Shown here piece after piece: positions 17,498 through 40,800 of a DNA stretch of 64,000 nucleotides. The translations under genes were made by a program, and so were the position numbers. Each line of letters opens with the position of its first letter. Position 1 is the first letter of the stretch. The stretch lies in NCBI RefSeq assembly GCF_001439815.1, contig NZ_JYLM01000001.1, positions 955,308 to 1,019,307 of the forward strand, written 5' to 3'. Origin of the DNA: Pseudomonas orientalis (GTDB taxonomy: Bacteria > Pseudomonadota > Gammaproteobacteria > Pseudomonadales > Pseudomonadaceae). The notes under the pieces were generated by a model. The model made no database searches. It was not told the DNA's origin and worked only from the letters and a program-made list of their open reading frames with translations.

Positions 17498-18442
17498 TCA
17501 AGGCTTCCAGGTCTGCACATCCTTTGCGTCCACCGCCCTGGGCAACAAGCCGGCCTTGAAGAACGCATCGGCAATGTTCTGCTGCTCGGCCAACTGCTCC
17601 AGCGTCACCGGTTGCACCTGATAACTGCGGTGCGCATTGGCGGCTTCCACCGTCGTCACATCCAGATCGCCCCACAGCGGCCCGAGCACTTTCGCCGCGT
17701 CCTGCGGGTGGGCTTTAACCCATTGGCCGGCCTGTTCCAACTGCGCGTACACCACCTTCAACACCTTCGGATGGGCCTGGGCATAAGGCGTGCCCGTCAG
17801 GTAATAACGCTTGTAACTGGCCAGCCCGGCACCGTCCGCCAGGGTGCGCGTCGGCAATTGGCGTTGCACACTGCTCAGAAACGGTTCCCAGGTGACCCAG
17901 GCATCCACCTTGTTGTTTTCGAACGCCGCGCGGCCGTCGGCGGGGGAGAGATAGGCCGGCTGAATGTCCGCGAATGCCAGGCCGGCTTTATTCAATGCGG
18001 CGATCAGCAGGTAATGAGTGCCGGCGGCCTTGGTCACGGCGATTTTTTTGCCCTTGAGGTCCGCCAGTTGCTGGATCGGCGAGTCCTTGCGCACCACGAT
18101 GGCCTGTGCTGCGGGCGAGGGCGCTTCCTGGGCAAAGTAGGTAAGTTTGGCCTGGGCCGCCTGGGCGAAAATCGGCACGGTGTCGGCCACATCAGCGCTG
18201 ATGTCGACGTTGCCGACATTCAGCGCCTCAAGCAATGGCAAGCCGCTGGGGAACTCATGCCAGCTGACATCAATGTTTTCGGCCTTGAGAGCTTTTTCCA
18301 GGGTGCCCTGGGTTTTCAGCAGGGTGATCAGGGTCGAGGATTTCTGGTAACCGATACGTACGGTTTCCTGGGCGTCGGCGCTTACGGCAACGGACAAAGC
18401 CAGCAATCCTGATACAGCAGCGATAAGGCGGCGAAGGGTCAT
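17498..18442 (-). CDS. aliphatic sulfonate/nitrate-type ABC substrate-binding protein (SsuA-like)
   Basis: This 314-residue periplasmic binding protein has a cleavable signal peptide (TLRRL, hydrophobic core, cleavage after SADA near residue 24). The mature protein begins QETVRIGYQKSSTLITLLKTQGTLEKAL, followed by FPSGLPLLEALNVGNVDISADVADTVP, the pattern of SsuA/TauA receptors. Sulfonates are the likely ligands, but specificity is not proven. No permease or ATPase gene is adjacent, so it is an orphan receptor here. I used the ATG at 18442; an upstream in-frame ATG at 18478 would spoil the signal peptide and lacks a Shine-Dalgarno. Confidence 0.88.
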   Translation of the reverse strand: MTLRRLIAAVSGLLALSVAVSADAQETVRIGYQKSSTLITLLKTQGTLEKALKAENIDVSWHEFPSGLPLLEALNVGNVDISADVADTVPIFAQAAQAKLTYFAQEAPSPAAQAIVVRKDSPIQQLADLKGKKIAVTKAAGTHYLLIAALNKAGLAFADIQPAYLSPADGRAAFENNKVDAWVTWEPFLSSVQRQLPTRTLADGAGLASYKRYYLTGTPYAQAHPKVLKVVYAQLEQAGQWVKAHPQDAAKVLGPLWGDLDVTTVEAANAHRSYQVQPVTLEQLAEQQNIADAFFKAGLLPRAVDAKDVQTWKP

Positions 18443-18604
18443 GAGCGGCTCGATTTTCAACAGAATGAGCCGAAGCATAAGGTTCTGAAAACCGGTTGAT
18501 AAATACTCTTTCGATCTGAGCTTAAGGACACTTGAAGCCTTGTCCGTTGACGGAGGGTATAGCCGTCAAATCGAGCCGCGAGCCATCACGCAACACCGTC
18601 CAAA

Positions 18605-19260
18605 TGTGGGAGGGGGCTTGCCCCCGATGGCGGTGGTTCAGATACAGATTAGTTGACTGACCCACCGCATCGGGAGCAAGCCCCCTCCCACCGGGGTTAT
18701 GGGGTGCTGGCGGGTCCGGGTTGCAGGCAATCCAGTGCGCGGTCGGCCAGCGTGCGGGCCATGTCGATCAACGATCAGGCAACACGGGCCAATGTGGGAG
18801 GGGGCTTGCCCCCGATGACGGTGGTTCAGATACAGATTAGTTGACTGACCCACCGCTATCGGGGGCAAGCCCCCTCCCACCGGGTTATGCGGTGCTGGCG
18901 GATCCAGGTTGCAGGCAATCCAGTGCGCGGTCGGCGAGGGTGCGCACCATGTCGATCAAGATCAGGCGACACAGGCCAACTGTGGGAGGGGGCTTGCCCC
19001 CGATGACGGTGGGTCAGATACAGATTAATTGACTGACCCACCGCATCGGGAGCAAGCCCCCTCCCACCGGGATGATGGAGTACTGGCGGATCCAAGTTGC
19101 AGGCAATCCAGTGCGCGGTCGGCCAGCGTGCGGGCCATGTCGATCAACGATCAGGCAACACGGGCCAATGTGGGAGGGGGCTTGCCCCCGATGGCGGTGG
19201 TTCAGATACAGATTAATTGACTGACCCACCGCATCGGGAGCAAGCCCCCTCCCACCGAGG
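18605..19260. repeat. four-unit 188-bp tandem array of REPINs with copies of a gene 3' end
   Basis: Four class A REPINs start at 18605, 18793, 18981 and 19169, exactly 188 bp apart. Between them lie three copies (from 18697, 18885 and 19073) of the last 75 nt, stop codon included, of the gene that follows intact at 19261-19512. In the third copy the stop triplet is altered. Each unit boundary is at GATCAA inside that gene fragment, joined to a short spacer (CGATCAGGCAACACGGGCC-like). The left flank of the first REPIN resembles this spacer, which points to a short-homology tandem duplication. There are no spacers or leader to suggest CRISPR. Confidence 0.93.
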
Positions 19261-19512
19261 TTATGGGGTGCTGACGGGTCCGGGTTGCAGGCAATCCAGT
19301 GCGCGGTCGGCGAGGGTGCGGGCCATGTCGATCAAGTGGGCGGTGGAACAGGCCATGTCGCGTCGAGTGCCTTTGAGGCCTTCGGCGGTTTCGGTGGCCG
19401 TGGTGGCGGCGCAGCGTAGCAGCGAGGCAATGTTGGCGATGGCGTCTTCGAAGCTCAGGTCTTCGTGGGCAACAAAAACGGGGAAGGGTGGATCGGGGAC
19501 GATTTTGCTCAT
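19261..19512 (-). CDS. small Pseudomonas-type protein of unknown function (DUF3077/DUF6124-like), 83 aa
   Basis: The protein begins MSKIVPDPPFPVF and continues with predicted helices (LSFEDAIANIASLLRCAATTATETAEGL and AHLIDMARTLADRALDCLQ). The pattern resembles small helical Pseudomonas families such as DUF3077/DUF6124; the exact family is uncertain. There is no signal peptide. Translation starts at ATG 19512 with an excellent Shine-Dalgarno, AGGAG, 8 nt upstream. The last 25 codons including stop are present in three further truncated copies in the adjoining tandem array. The transcript has a long leader with RNA-like structure that can cover the Shine-Dalgarno. Function unknown. Confidence 0.75.
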   Translation of the reverse strand: MSKIVPDPPFPVFVAHEDLSFEDAIANIASLLRCAATTATETAEGLKGTRRDMACSTAHLIDMARTLADRALDCLQPGPVSTP

Positions 19513-19716
19513 GGATATAGCTCCTACTCGGTTGGGGCGCCATCCGGTGCCGTTTCCACACGGCAGATTGGGTGGCAGCCATACGCGGGGTGGAAACCGG
19601 GGAGTAGGACCCAGTCAGACCGAAGTCTGCCCGCGTACAGCCGCCATTGAGCGTTTGCATACGATCATGACGCCTACTCATTCCGGGTTTCCACACCCGA
19701 TCGCTGATATGCAGCG
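19513..19716 (-). promoter_or_regulatory. candidate structured RNA leader with anti-Shine-Dalgarno
   Basis: Read on the minus strand 5' to 3', this leader shows: hairpin TCGCTG/CAGCGA (19716-19700); hairpin CGGGT-GTGGAA-ACCCG (19699-19684); GAGTAGG (19679-19673); an 8-bp stem TACGCGGG/CCCGCGTA (19637-19630 with 19589-19582) enclosing CAGAC-UUCG-GUCUG (19629-19616) and the sequence UCCUACUC (19609-19602); and hairpin GCCGT-GTGGAA-ACGGC (19564-19549). UCCUACUC is perfectly complementary to the Shine-Dalgarno region GAGUAGGA (19529-19522) and, over 7 nt, to GAGUAGG at 19679. Two different stems present the same GUGGAA loop. Regulation is inferred. From 19717 to 20002 I see no further feature. 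Confidence 0.6.
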
Positions 19717-20002
19717 ACGAAGCGAAGGCTAGCCAGTGGATTGAGCAGGCGCAAGGCCGAAGGATTGTCTAGGAAACGTCCTGCAAATTAAAGGGATACG
19801 GATTGCTGGCCTTTAACAATGCATGTCGAGCAGGCGATGCAGATAAGGGAAATGATTACTGACTGGGGCCGTCAGCGTTCCATCAGATTTATACGACGAA
19901 GATCTCGGAATCGTCCGACTTTACCCTAAACAAATCCCTCTCCAAAGTTTGGCTTTCTCAACGATCCTGCGCGGCCATTACAGTACTGAATGGAATATAA
20001 AC

Positions 20003-20410
20003 ATGTTCGAAGTACCCATGTATCGGAAAAATGGTAGCCGTATCGAGCTACAGGATTTATTGGAAAAGGTACCTGATAATGATTGGGTATGGCTAATTAT
20101 CGAATTTGATGGCGTTGCAAATTTGCCAAATGATGAGTCGATTGACGAATTTCAGAATCGTATTCGTTACCTGCCCAAAGGACTCGTTCAAACTTGGGAA
20201 AATATATTGAGATTTTCCCGGTGTATTGACTATACAGTCGACTGTTTAATCGTGGCGGTCTCATGTGTTGAGCAAGTGGATGTAGAAAGGTTGTTGAATG
20301 ATGAGTTTCAGGATTGTGTGATCTTTATTCGTGCAATTGACAGCACTGATTGGATGTTGCATGCGTCAAACCCTGAAATTTTGGATGGCTTTAAAATAGT
20401 CACAAGTTAA
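20003..20410 (+). CDS. hypothetical protein, 135 aa, AT-rich gene (possible immunity protein)
   Basis: I do not recognise the family. The product is acidic and soluble, with no signal peptide; a motif-like stretch DNDWVWLIIEFDGVANLP is near the N terminus. ATG 20003 is favoured, with GGA about 10 nt upstream; the frame is open further back to 19949 but without a start signal. Its base composition is much lower in GC than the flanking genes, as are the next two genes, suggesting recent acquisition. Size, acidity and company with an Imm-like gene suggest an orphan polymorphic-toxin immunity protein, but this is only inference. Confidence 0.55.
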   Translation: MFEVPMYRKNGSRIELQDLLEKVPDNDWVWLIIEFDGVANLPNDESIDEFQNRIRYLPKGLVQTWENILRFSRCIDYTVDCLIVAVSCVEQVDVERLLNDEFQDCVIFIRAIDSTDWMLHASNPEILDGFKIVTS

Positions 20411-20566
20411 TTATGTATTAATTTCATGGTGGGTTCAGAAAAAATATTGGCATTGGAGGTGTTGTTAGTTGCGATTGGTGTATTTTCAAATATCTAGACT
20501 TCACGTTTTCCCTGATCTAATTCAATGTTCGGAATGTCGCATGTTCAGTAATATTAGGTCCAGCCA

Positions 20567-21190
20567 GTGAAGGTAAGCGTTATAAAATCCGACGCTGAGC
20601 TGACCCTAAAAACAGATGGTCTAAAAACGCGCTTTGGCTACGAGATCAGCGTGACAATTAACACCCCCAATTTGCAGGAGGAAGCAGTCAAATTTATAGA
20701 GCTGGTCACTCGACACCTTGAATCAGGCTTCAAACTTGCGTCAGACGAAACCTTAGGATATGGCTGCTGGATCACCAAAATGCACCTCAACAATAGGCAA
20801 GAACTAATGTTCTTTGAACAGGCACCGAGGACGGAGACTTATGTTCCTGGTATCAACACCACCCTGCAGCTGTGGGCGGAGCAACACATGATATGCGCAA
20901 AAAACGGCGTAGATTATGTTGCACCGTCCTTTGAGCAAATGATCATCATTTCACACGGAGTCATGGAAGGGGATCCGGCCGAGGGCGTTCGCTATCCCTC
21001 TCCTGAACATATGTCAGGCTGGTGGATCACGACAGATCGCTATGATGGAAATACGGAGAACCTGCAGTCAGTACATCTCCAACATGTCGCGGTCAATAGG
21101 CCAGACCTGGTCAAATACCTTGGACTTCCATTTGGGTATCGATTTCACGGGCCAAGCAATGACGTTTGGCTAGATGAAAAAATAAAATAA
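20567..21190 (+). CDS. Imm33/DUF2185-like immunity-type protein, 207 aa
   Basis: This 207-residue soluble protein starts at GTG 20567. Its C-terminal region, SGWWITTDRYDGNTENL ... HVAVNRPDLVKYLGLPFGYRF, resembles the C-terminal pattern of Imm33 (DUF2185) proteins, which protect against polymorphic toxins or accompany them. The N-terminal half is not recognised. A weak Shine-Dalgarno (AGG, about 11 nt) is present. It is AT-rich compared with the neighbouring synthetase genes. No toxin gene is nearby: the closest Rhs toxin is 40 kb away and has its own immunity genes. Confidence 0.5.
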   Translation: MKVSVIKSDAELTLKTDGLKTRFGYEISVTINTPNLQEEAVKFIELVTRHLESGFKLASDETLGYGCWITKMHLNNRQELMFFEQAPRTETYVPGINTTLQLWAEQHMICAKNGVDYVAPSFEQMIIISHGVMEGDPAEGVRYPSPEHMSGWWITTDRYDGNTENLQSVHLQHVAVNRPDLVKYLGLPFGYRFHGPSNDVWLDEKIK

Positions 21191-21206
21191 GCGAAGGTGA
21201 ATATCT

Positions 21207-21626
21207 ATGCTGTCCAGCACTTTTCACGACCAAAAATTGGTATCGATAGCCGTGGCAGATGATGCGCTGACTATCGAGATATCAACGCAAGACAAGACGA
21301 CCAAGATACGGGTGACAGGATTACAAAAAATCCGCGTCACAGATTTTAAAGAAGGCAATATAATAAACATTGCTCAAGTCATCCATGCGCAACACTCTAC
21401 TGAAAGTGTGAGTGCGGTAAAGTCATTGCTACAATACGTTTATGAAATAAGTGATGACGAACTGCAGCAAAATACCAAACTGTCATGCTCATTTGATAAA
21501 AAAATCAAGGAATATGAGGATGGTTCCATCGTGATTTTTGAAATAGAACCCTCTTATGGTGCCTATTTGGTTGCCGTCGGCACGGATATCCTGGAGGAGG
21601 GTGTACATAAGCCATCCCAAGCATAA
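21207..21626 (+). CDS. hypothetical protein, 139 aa, in the AT-rich immunity-like cluster
   Basis: This 139-residue soluble protein has beta-rich character (DQKLVSIAVADDALTIEISTQD, then GSIVIFEIEPSYGAYLVAVG). No family is recognised. AAGGTG lies 8 nt before ATG 21207, and the gap to the preceding gene is only 16 bp, so the two are probably co-transcribed. The gene shares the low GC of the cluster. Phospholipid- or immunity-like roles cannot be told apart from the sequence. It ends 285 bp before the synthetase start. Confidence 0.55.
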   Translation: MLSSTFHDQKLVSIAVADDALTIEISTQDKTTKIRVTGLQKIRVTDFKEGNIINIAQVIHAQHSTESVSAVKSLLQYVYEISDDELQQNTKLSCSFDKKIKEYEDGSIVIFEIEPSYGAYLVAVGTDILEEGVHKPSQA

Positions 21627-21911
21627 GAACATCATCGACCTTGAGACCCAGACGAGAGCAAGCCACGTCCTCACAAGTACATTATTTGCTCTCGACGAGC
21701 CCCCTCCTGGAACCATTCCCTACTTCCCTTGTCCCCGCTTCCCATGTCACCCCCCGCCCCGCAAATCCCTTAATTTTCCAAGCCTGCCGGAAGCCTCTCC
21801 AGGCCCCCGGCTGCGCCCGTTGTTTTTTTCAGGGCGCAGAGCAGCCGATTCAAGCGGCAAAACTGAATACGGACATTCTCTTCAACCGTGACTTATCAGG
21901 CAGGTTTCCCC
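21627..21911 (+). promoter_or_regulatory. upstream region of the lipopeptide synthetase operon
   Basis: This 285-bp non-coding stretch precedes the synthetase gene. An inverted repeat CTGCGCCC (21811-21818) and GGGCGCAG (21832-21839) encloses a loop with a run of seven T. Because the T-run lies in the loop, it is not a standard intrinsic terminator; it could be an operator or leader hairpin. No clear sigma-70 promoter or lux-box was identified by eye. The ribosome site for ATG 21912 is weak (CAGGCAGG, about 9 nt upstream). Confidence 0.4.
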
Positions 21912-34831
<12,920 letters not shown>

Positions 34832-34835
<4 letters not shown>

Positions 34836-37800
34836 ACATCCAACAATTGCTGGCAACCCTGAAAGTCAAGGATGTGCAACTGGCGCTCAAAGGCGAGCAA
34901 CTGTCAGTTCAGGGCAACAGACAAGCCTTGAGCGACCCGGCGATCCTTGCTGCGTTGCGCGAACACAAGCCGGCCCTGATCGAACGGATCAAGACGGGTG
35001 AATATTCGGCCGGCAAAACCGGCGAGGTCCAGGTGCCGGCCAACGGCATCGCACCGGGCGTCGAGCGCATCACCCCGGCCATGTTGACGCTGTCCACACT
35101 GAGCCAGGATGAGATCGAGCGGATCGTCGCCACCGTCGAGGGCGGCGTGGCGAATATCCAGGACATCTATCCACTGGCACCGCTGCAGGAAGGCATTCTC
35201 TACCACCACGCGAGCACGGAGCAGGGTGACCCGTACATCATGCAGTCGCAGTTCGCCTTCGACAGCCTGGCGCGGTTCGAACAGTTCGCCAACGCCTTGC
35301 AGAGTGTCGTGGATCGGCACGATATCCTGCGTACCGGCGTGGTTTGGCAAGGCCTTGAACAGCCCTCGCAAGTGGTCTGGCGCCAGGCCCGGCTGCCGGT
35401 GCAAGCCCTGGAGCTGGACCCGGCTGAGGGCGATGTCGCATCGCAATTGCGCCAGCTGTTCGATATGCGCCATTACCGCCTGGACGTGACCCAGGCCCCT
35501 CTGCTGCGCCTGGTGCGCACCTGGGACGAACCCGGGCGGCGCGTGGTGGCAATGCTGCTGTTTCATCACATGGCCCTGGACCACAGCGCGCTGGACGTAG
35601 TGCGCCATGAACTGCAGGCGCTGTTGCAAGGCCGTGGCGAAGAGTTGGGCCAGCCCATCCCGTTTCGCAATTACGTGGCGCAGGCGCGGCTGGGCGTCAG
35701 CGAGCAGGAGCACGAGGCGTTTTTCCGTCAGATGCTCAGCGATATCTGCGAGCCGACCTTGCCTTTCGGTCTGCAGGATGTGCAGGGCGACGGCCGCGAT
35801 ATCGTCGAAGCGGATTTGCCGTTGTCGGCAGCGCTCAATCAACGTACCCGCGAGCAGGCACGCCAACTGGGCGTCAGTGCCGCGAGCATGTTCCATATGG
35901 CCTGGGCGCAGGTGCTGAGTGTGCTGGCAGGCAAGCAAAGCGTGGTGTTCGGTACGGTGTTGATGGGGCGCATGCAGGGCGGTCAGCAGACCGACAGGGC
36001 ACTGGGGATCTTCATCAATACGTTGCCGTTTCGTGTGGACGTCGGTCATGCGGATGTGCGCACCGGCATCAGGGACACCCATGCACGGCTGACGACGTTG
36101 CTGCGCCATGAGCATGCCCCTTTGGCGTTGGCGCAGCGCTGCAGTGGAGTGACTGCGCCCACGCCACTGTTCAGTGCGTTGCTCAATTACCGGCACAGTG
36201 GTTCCGGCAATCAGGCCGAGGCTGTGGCGGCATGGAACGGCATCGAAATGTTGAGCTCGCAGGAGCGTACCAACTACCCGCTGACGCTGAGCGTGGATGA
36301 CCTGGGCGATAGCTTCATCTTGCGTTTGCTCGCCTGCACCCAGGTCGACCCGCACCGCGTCTGCGCCTACCTGCAAACCGCCCTGGAAAACCTGGTGAGC
36401 GCCCTGGAGCAGGCGCCGCACACCGCGCTCAACCAACTGCCGGTGGTGCCGCTGGCCGAGCAGCGCCTGTTGATCGAGCAGTTCAACGCGACCCAGGCGG
36501 TGTTCCCCCAGGGCAGCACCTTGCACGCGCGCATCGAGGCCCAGGCCGCGCTGACCCCGGATGTCATCGCGGCGGTCTGCCTGGACCGCACGCTGAGCTA
36601 CGCCGAACTCAACGGGCAGGCCAACCTGCTGGCTCATCACCTGCTGGCGCTGGGGGTCAGGCCCGATGACCGCGTGGCCATCGTCGCGCGCCGTGGTCTG
36701 GACACCCTGGCCGGCTTGCTGGCGATTCTCAAGGCCGGCGCCTGTTATGTGCCGGTGGACCCATCCCACCCGGCCGAGCGCCTGAGCTATCTGCTCAGCG
36801 ACAGCGCCCCGGTGGCCGTGCTGACCCAGCACGCGTTGCTCGAGCGCCTGCCGGAGCTGGACGTGCCGGTGATCAACCTGGACCGCTACACCTGGCAGCA
36901 CCACGCGGCGAGCAATCCCGACGTGGCCATGACCCCGTCTAACCTGGCCTATGTGATCTACACCTCCGGCTCCACCGGCCTGCCCAAAGGGGTGATGGTG
37001 GAGCATCACAGCGTGGCCAATCTGGTGGACTGGCATTGCAGCGCCTTCGACCTGCGCGCCGGGCGGCATACCGCCAGTGTGGCCGGTTTCGGTTTTGATG
37101 CGATGGCCTGGGAAGTGTGGCCGGCGCTGTGCGCAGGCGCCACCTTGCACCTGCCGCCGGCCCGTGACGGCGCCGAGGATGTCGACGCGCTGCTCGCCTG
37201 GTGGTGCGCGCAACCGCTGGACGTGTGCTTCCTGCCGACGCCGGTGGCCGAGTACGCCTTCAGCCAGAACATCGAGCACCCGACCCTGCGCACGCTGTTG
37301 ATCGGCGGCGACCGCCTGCGCCAGTTCGGGCGTGCGCAGCGCTTTGAGCTGATCAACAACTACGGCCCCACCGAAGCCACGGTGGTCGCTACCGCCGGCA
37401 AGGTCGAGGCGGGCCAGCCGTTGCATATCGGCAAACCCATCGCCAATGCCAGGGTGTATCTGCTGGACGAGCAGCTGCGCCCGGTGCCGCTGGGGGTGGC
37501 GGGCGAACTGTATGTAGGCGGCAAGGGCGTGGCCCGCGGTTACCTCAACCGCCCGGAGCTGACCGCCGAGCGTTTCCTGCGCGACCCGTTCAGCAGCGGG
37601 CGCATGTACCGCACCGGCGACCTCGCGCGCTGGCTGCCCGACGGCAACCTCGAGTACCTGGGGCGCAACGATGACCAGGTGAAGATCCGTGGCATGCGCA
37701 TCGAACTGGGGGAAATCGAGACCCGGCTCAACCAGCTGCCGGGCATTCTGGAGGCGGTGGTGCTGGTGCGTGAGGAGCGGTTGGTGGCGTATTTCACCGA

Positions 37801-40800
37801 AAGCCCGCAACTGGATGCGCTGGCCGTCGCTGATATCCGTGCGCACCTGGTGGCCCATCTGCCGGACTATATGGTGCCGGTCGCTTTCATGAAGCTCGAC
37901 ACGCTGCCCTTGACCGCCAACGGCAAGCTCGACCGCCAGGCTCTGCCGGCCCCCGATATGGCCGCGGTATTCAGCCGCGAATACGAGGCACCGTTGGGCG
38001 AGATCGAAAGCGTGTTGGCGCAGATCTGGGCCGACGTGTTGCAAGTGGAGCGGGTTGGGCGGCGCGATCATTTCTTCGAGCTGGGCGGGCATTCGCTGCT
38101 GGCGATGCGCATGGTGTCCCAGGTGCGCCAGCGCCTGGGCGTCGAGTTGGCGCTGGGGGATCTGTTCGCCAACGCCGAACTGGCGGCAGTCGCTCACGTG
38201 CTGGCCCAGGCGGGTCGCAGCACCTTGCCGGATATTCTGCCGGCCAAGCGTGGCGAGGCGGTGCCGCTGTCATTCGCCCAGCAGCGCCTGTGGTTCCTGG
38301 CCAACATGGACGGCGGCAACAGTGCCTACAACATTCCCATCGGTTTGGCCCTGCGTGGGCAATTGCACGTCCAGGCGCTGCAACAGGCGTTGGCCTGTAT
38401 CGTCAGGCGCCATCACACCCTGCGCAGCCGTTTTGTCCAGGTGGGCGATGACACACAGGTGCTGACCGTGCCCGCCGACGATGCCATGCCGCTGCAGTTG
38501 CTGGACCTGCGCAATCATCCCGAGCCGCAACAGGCCCTGGACGCGTTGATCCACCACGAGGCTGCGGCGACGTTTGACCTGGAGCGTGGCCCGCTGCTGC
38601 GCGGGCACCTGGTGATGATGGCCGACGATCATCATGTGCTGCTGCTGACCTTGCACCACATTGTCTCCGATGGCTGGTCCATGGGCGTACTGACCCGCGA
38701 ACTGATGGCGCTGTACCAGGCGTTCATCCACGACCAGCCCGACCCGCTGCCGCCGTTGACGATCCAGTACGGTGATTTCGCCATTTGGCAACGTTTGTGG
38801 CTGAGCGGTGAAGTGCTGCACCGCCAGAGCGATTACTGGCAGCAGGTGCTGGCGGATGCGCCGGCCTTGCTCACGCTGCCTGTCGATCGTCCACGTCCGG
38901 CGCAGCAGGACTACGCCGGCAGCAGCGTCGAGGTGCATGTGGACGAACGCCTGACCGCCGGGTTGAAGGCTTTGAGTCAACGCCATGGCGTCACGCTTTA
39001 CATGACCCTGTTGAGCGCCTGGGCAGCGCTGCTGGCACGGTTGTCCGGCCAGCAGGACCTGGTGATTGGCTCGCCGGTGGCAAACCGGATGCGCAGTGAA
39101 GTGGAAGAGCTGATCGGTCTGTTCGTCAATACCCTGGCCCTGCGGATCGATACCTCGGGTGAACCGAGCACCGAATTGCTGCTGGCGCGGGTCAAGGCGG
39201 TGTCGCTGGCGGCCCAGTCCCATCAGGATCTGCCGTTCGAGCAGGTGGTGGAGATTACCCAGCCGGTGCGCAGCCTGGCCCACACGCCGCTGTTTCAGAC
39301 ACTGCTGGCCTGGCAGGACGCCAGTGTGCCCAGCCTGACGTTGGGCGATCTGGTGATTGAGGGGGTGGCTCAGCAGAGCCTGTTCGCCAAATTCGAGCTG
39401 ACCCTGGACCTGGGTGAAGACCAGGGCAGGATCCGTGGCGCGCTGCAATACGCTGTCGCGCTGTTCGATGAGGCGACGGTGCAGCGCTACGTCGGTTACT
39501 TCACCCGCCTGTTGCAGGCCATGGTCGCCGACGACCGAGCGGTGCTGGCCCATGTGCCGCTGATGGAAGAACCTGAGCGTCAGCAGGTGCTGGTGGACTT
39601 CAATGCGACCTCGATGCCCGGCAATGCCGAGCACACCGTGCACGGGCTTGTCGCCGCGCAGGCCGAGCGCACGCCCGACGCCATTGCGGCCAAGGCCGGC
39701 GAGCACCACCTGACCTATGCCGAACTGGACAGGCACGCCAGCCATCTGGCAAATCACCTGCGCGGCCTGGGCATCAAGCCCGACGACCGCGTGGCCATCG
39801 TCGCCCGGCGCGGCCTCGACACCCTGGTCGGGTTGCTGGGGATCCTCAAGTCCGGCGCGTGTTATGTACCGGTCGATCCCGCGCATCCGGCCGAGCGCCT
39901 GGCCTATCTGCTCAGCGACTGCGCCCCCTTGGCCGTGCTGACCCAGCGCGCGCTCCTGCCAAGGCTGCCGGCCCTTGAGGTGCCGGTGATCGAGCTGGAT
40001 GGCGATGGCTGGCTTACCCCCACGCAACCTCATCCCGAAGTGGCTGCCGGCCCGTCCAATCTGGCCTACGTGATTTACACCTCCGGCTCCACCGGCTTGC
40101 CCAAAGGTGTGATGGTGGAACACCACAGTGTGGTGAATCTGGTGGGCTGGCACTGTCGTGCTTTCGACCTGAGTGCCGGGGGCCATACGGCCAGTGTCGC
40201 CGGCTTCGGATTCGATGCGATGGCCTGGGAAGTCTGGCCGGCGCTGTGTGTCGGCGCGACCCTGCACTTGCCACCGGCCCATGACGGCGTTGAGGATGTC
40301 GACGCACTGCTCGCCTGGTGGTGTGCGCAACCCCTGGACGTGTGCTTCCTGCCGACGCCGGTCGCCGAGTACGCCTTCAGCCAGCAGATCGAACATCCGA
40401 CGCTGCGCACCTTGCTGATCGGTGGCGACCGCTTGCGCCAGTTCACGCGAGCGCAGCGTTACGCATTGGTCAATAACTACGGGCCCACCGAAGCCACAGT
40501 GGTCGCCACCTCCGGCCGGATCGAGGTCGGCCGGCCGCTGCATATCGGCAAGCCTGTCGCCAATGCCACGGTATACCTGCTCGACGACCAGCAGCGCCCG
40601 GTGCCGCTGGGGGTGACCGGAGAATTGTATGTCGGCGGCAAAGGCGTGGCACGCGGTTACCTGAACCGCTCGGAACTGACCGCCGAACGCTTCCTGCATG
40701 ACCCGTTCAATGAGGGACGCATGTACCGAACCGGTGACTTGGCGCGTTGGTTGTCCGACGGCACCCTTGAGTACCTGGGGCGCAACGACGATCAGGTGAA

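Noticed and set aside
18605..19260. Tandem repeats considered as a CRISPR array
   Set aside because: The period is 188 bp, the units are homogeneous with no variable spacers, and they consist of REPINs plus a gene fragment; no cas genes are present.
21811..21839. Hairpin with T-run considered as a terminator upstream of the synthetase
   Set aside because: The seven T residues lie in the loop, not after the stem, so it lacks the form of an intrinsic terminator.
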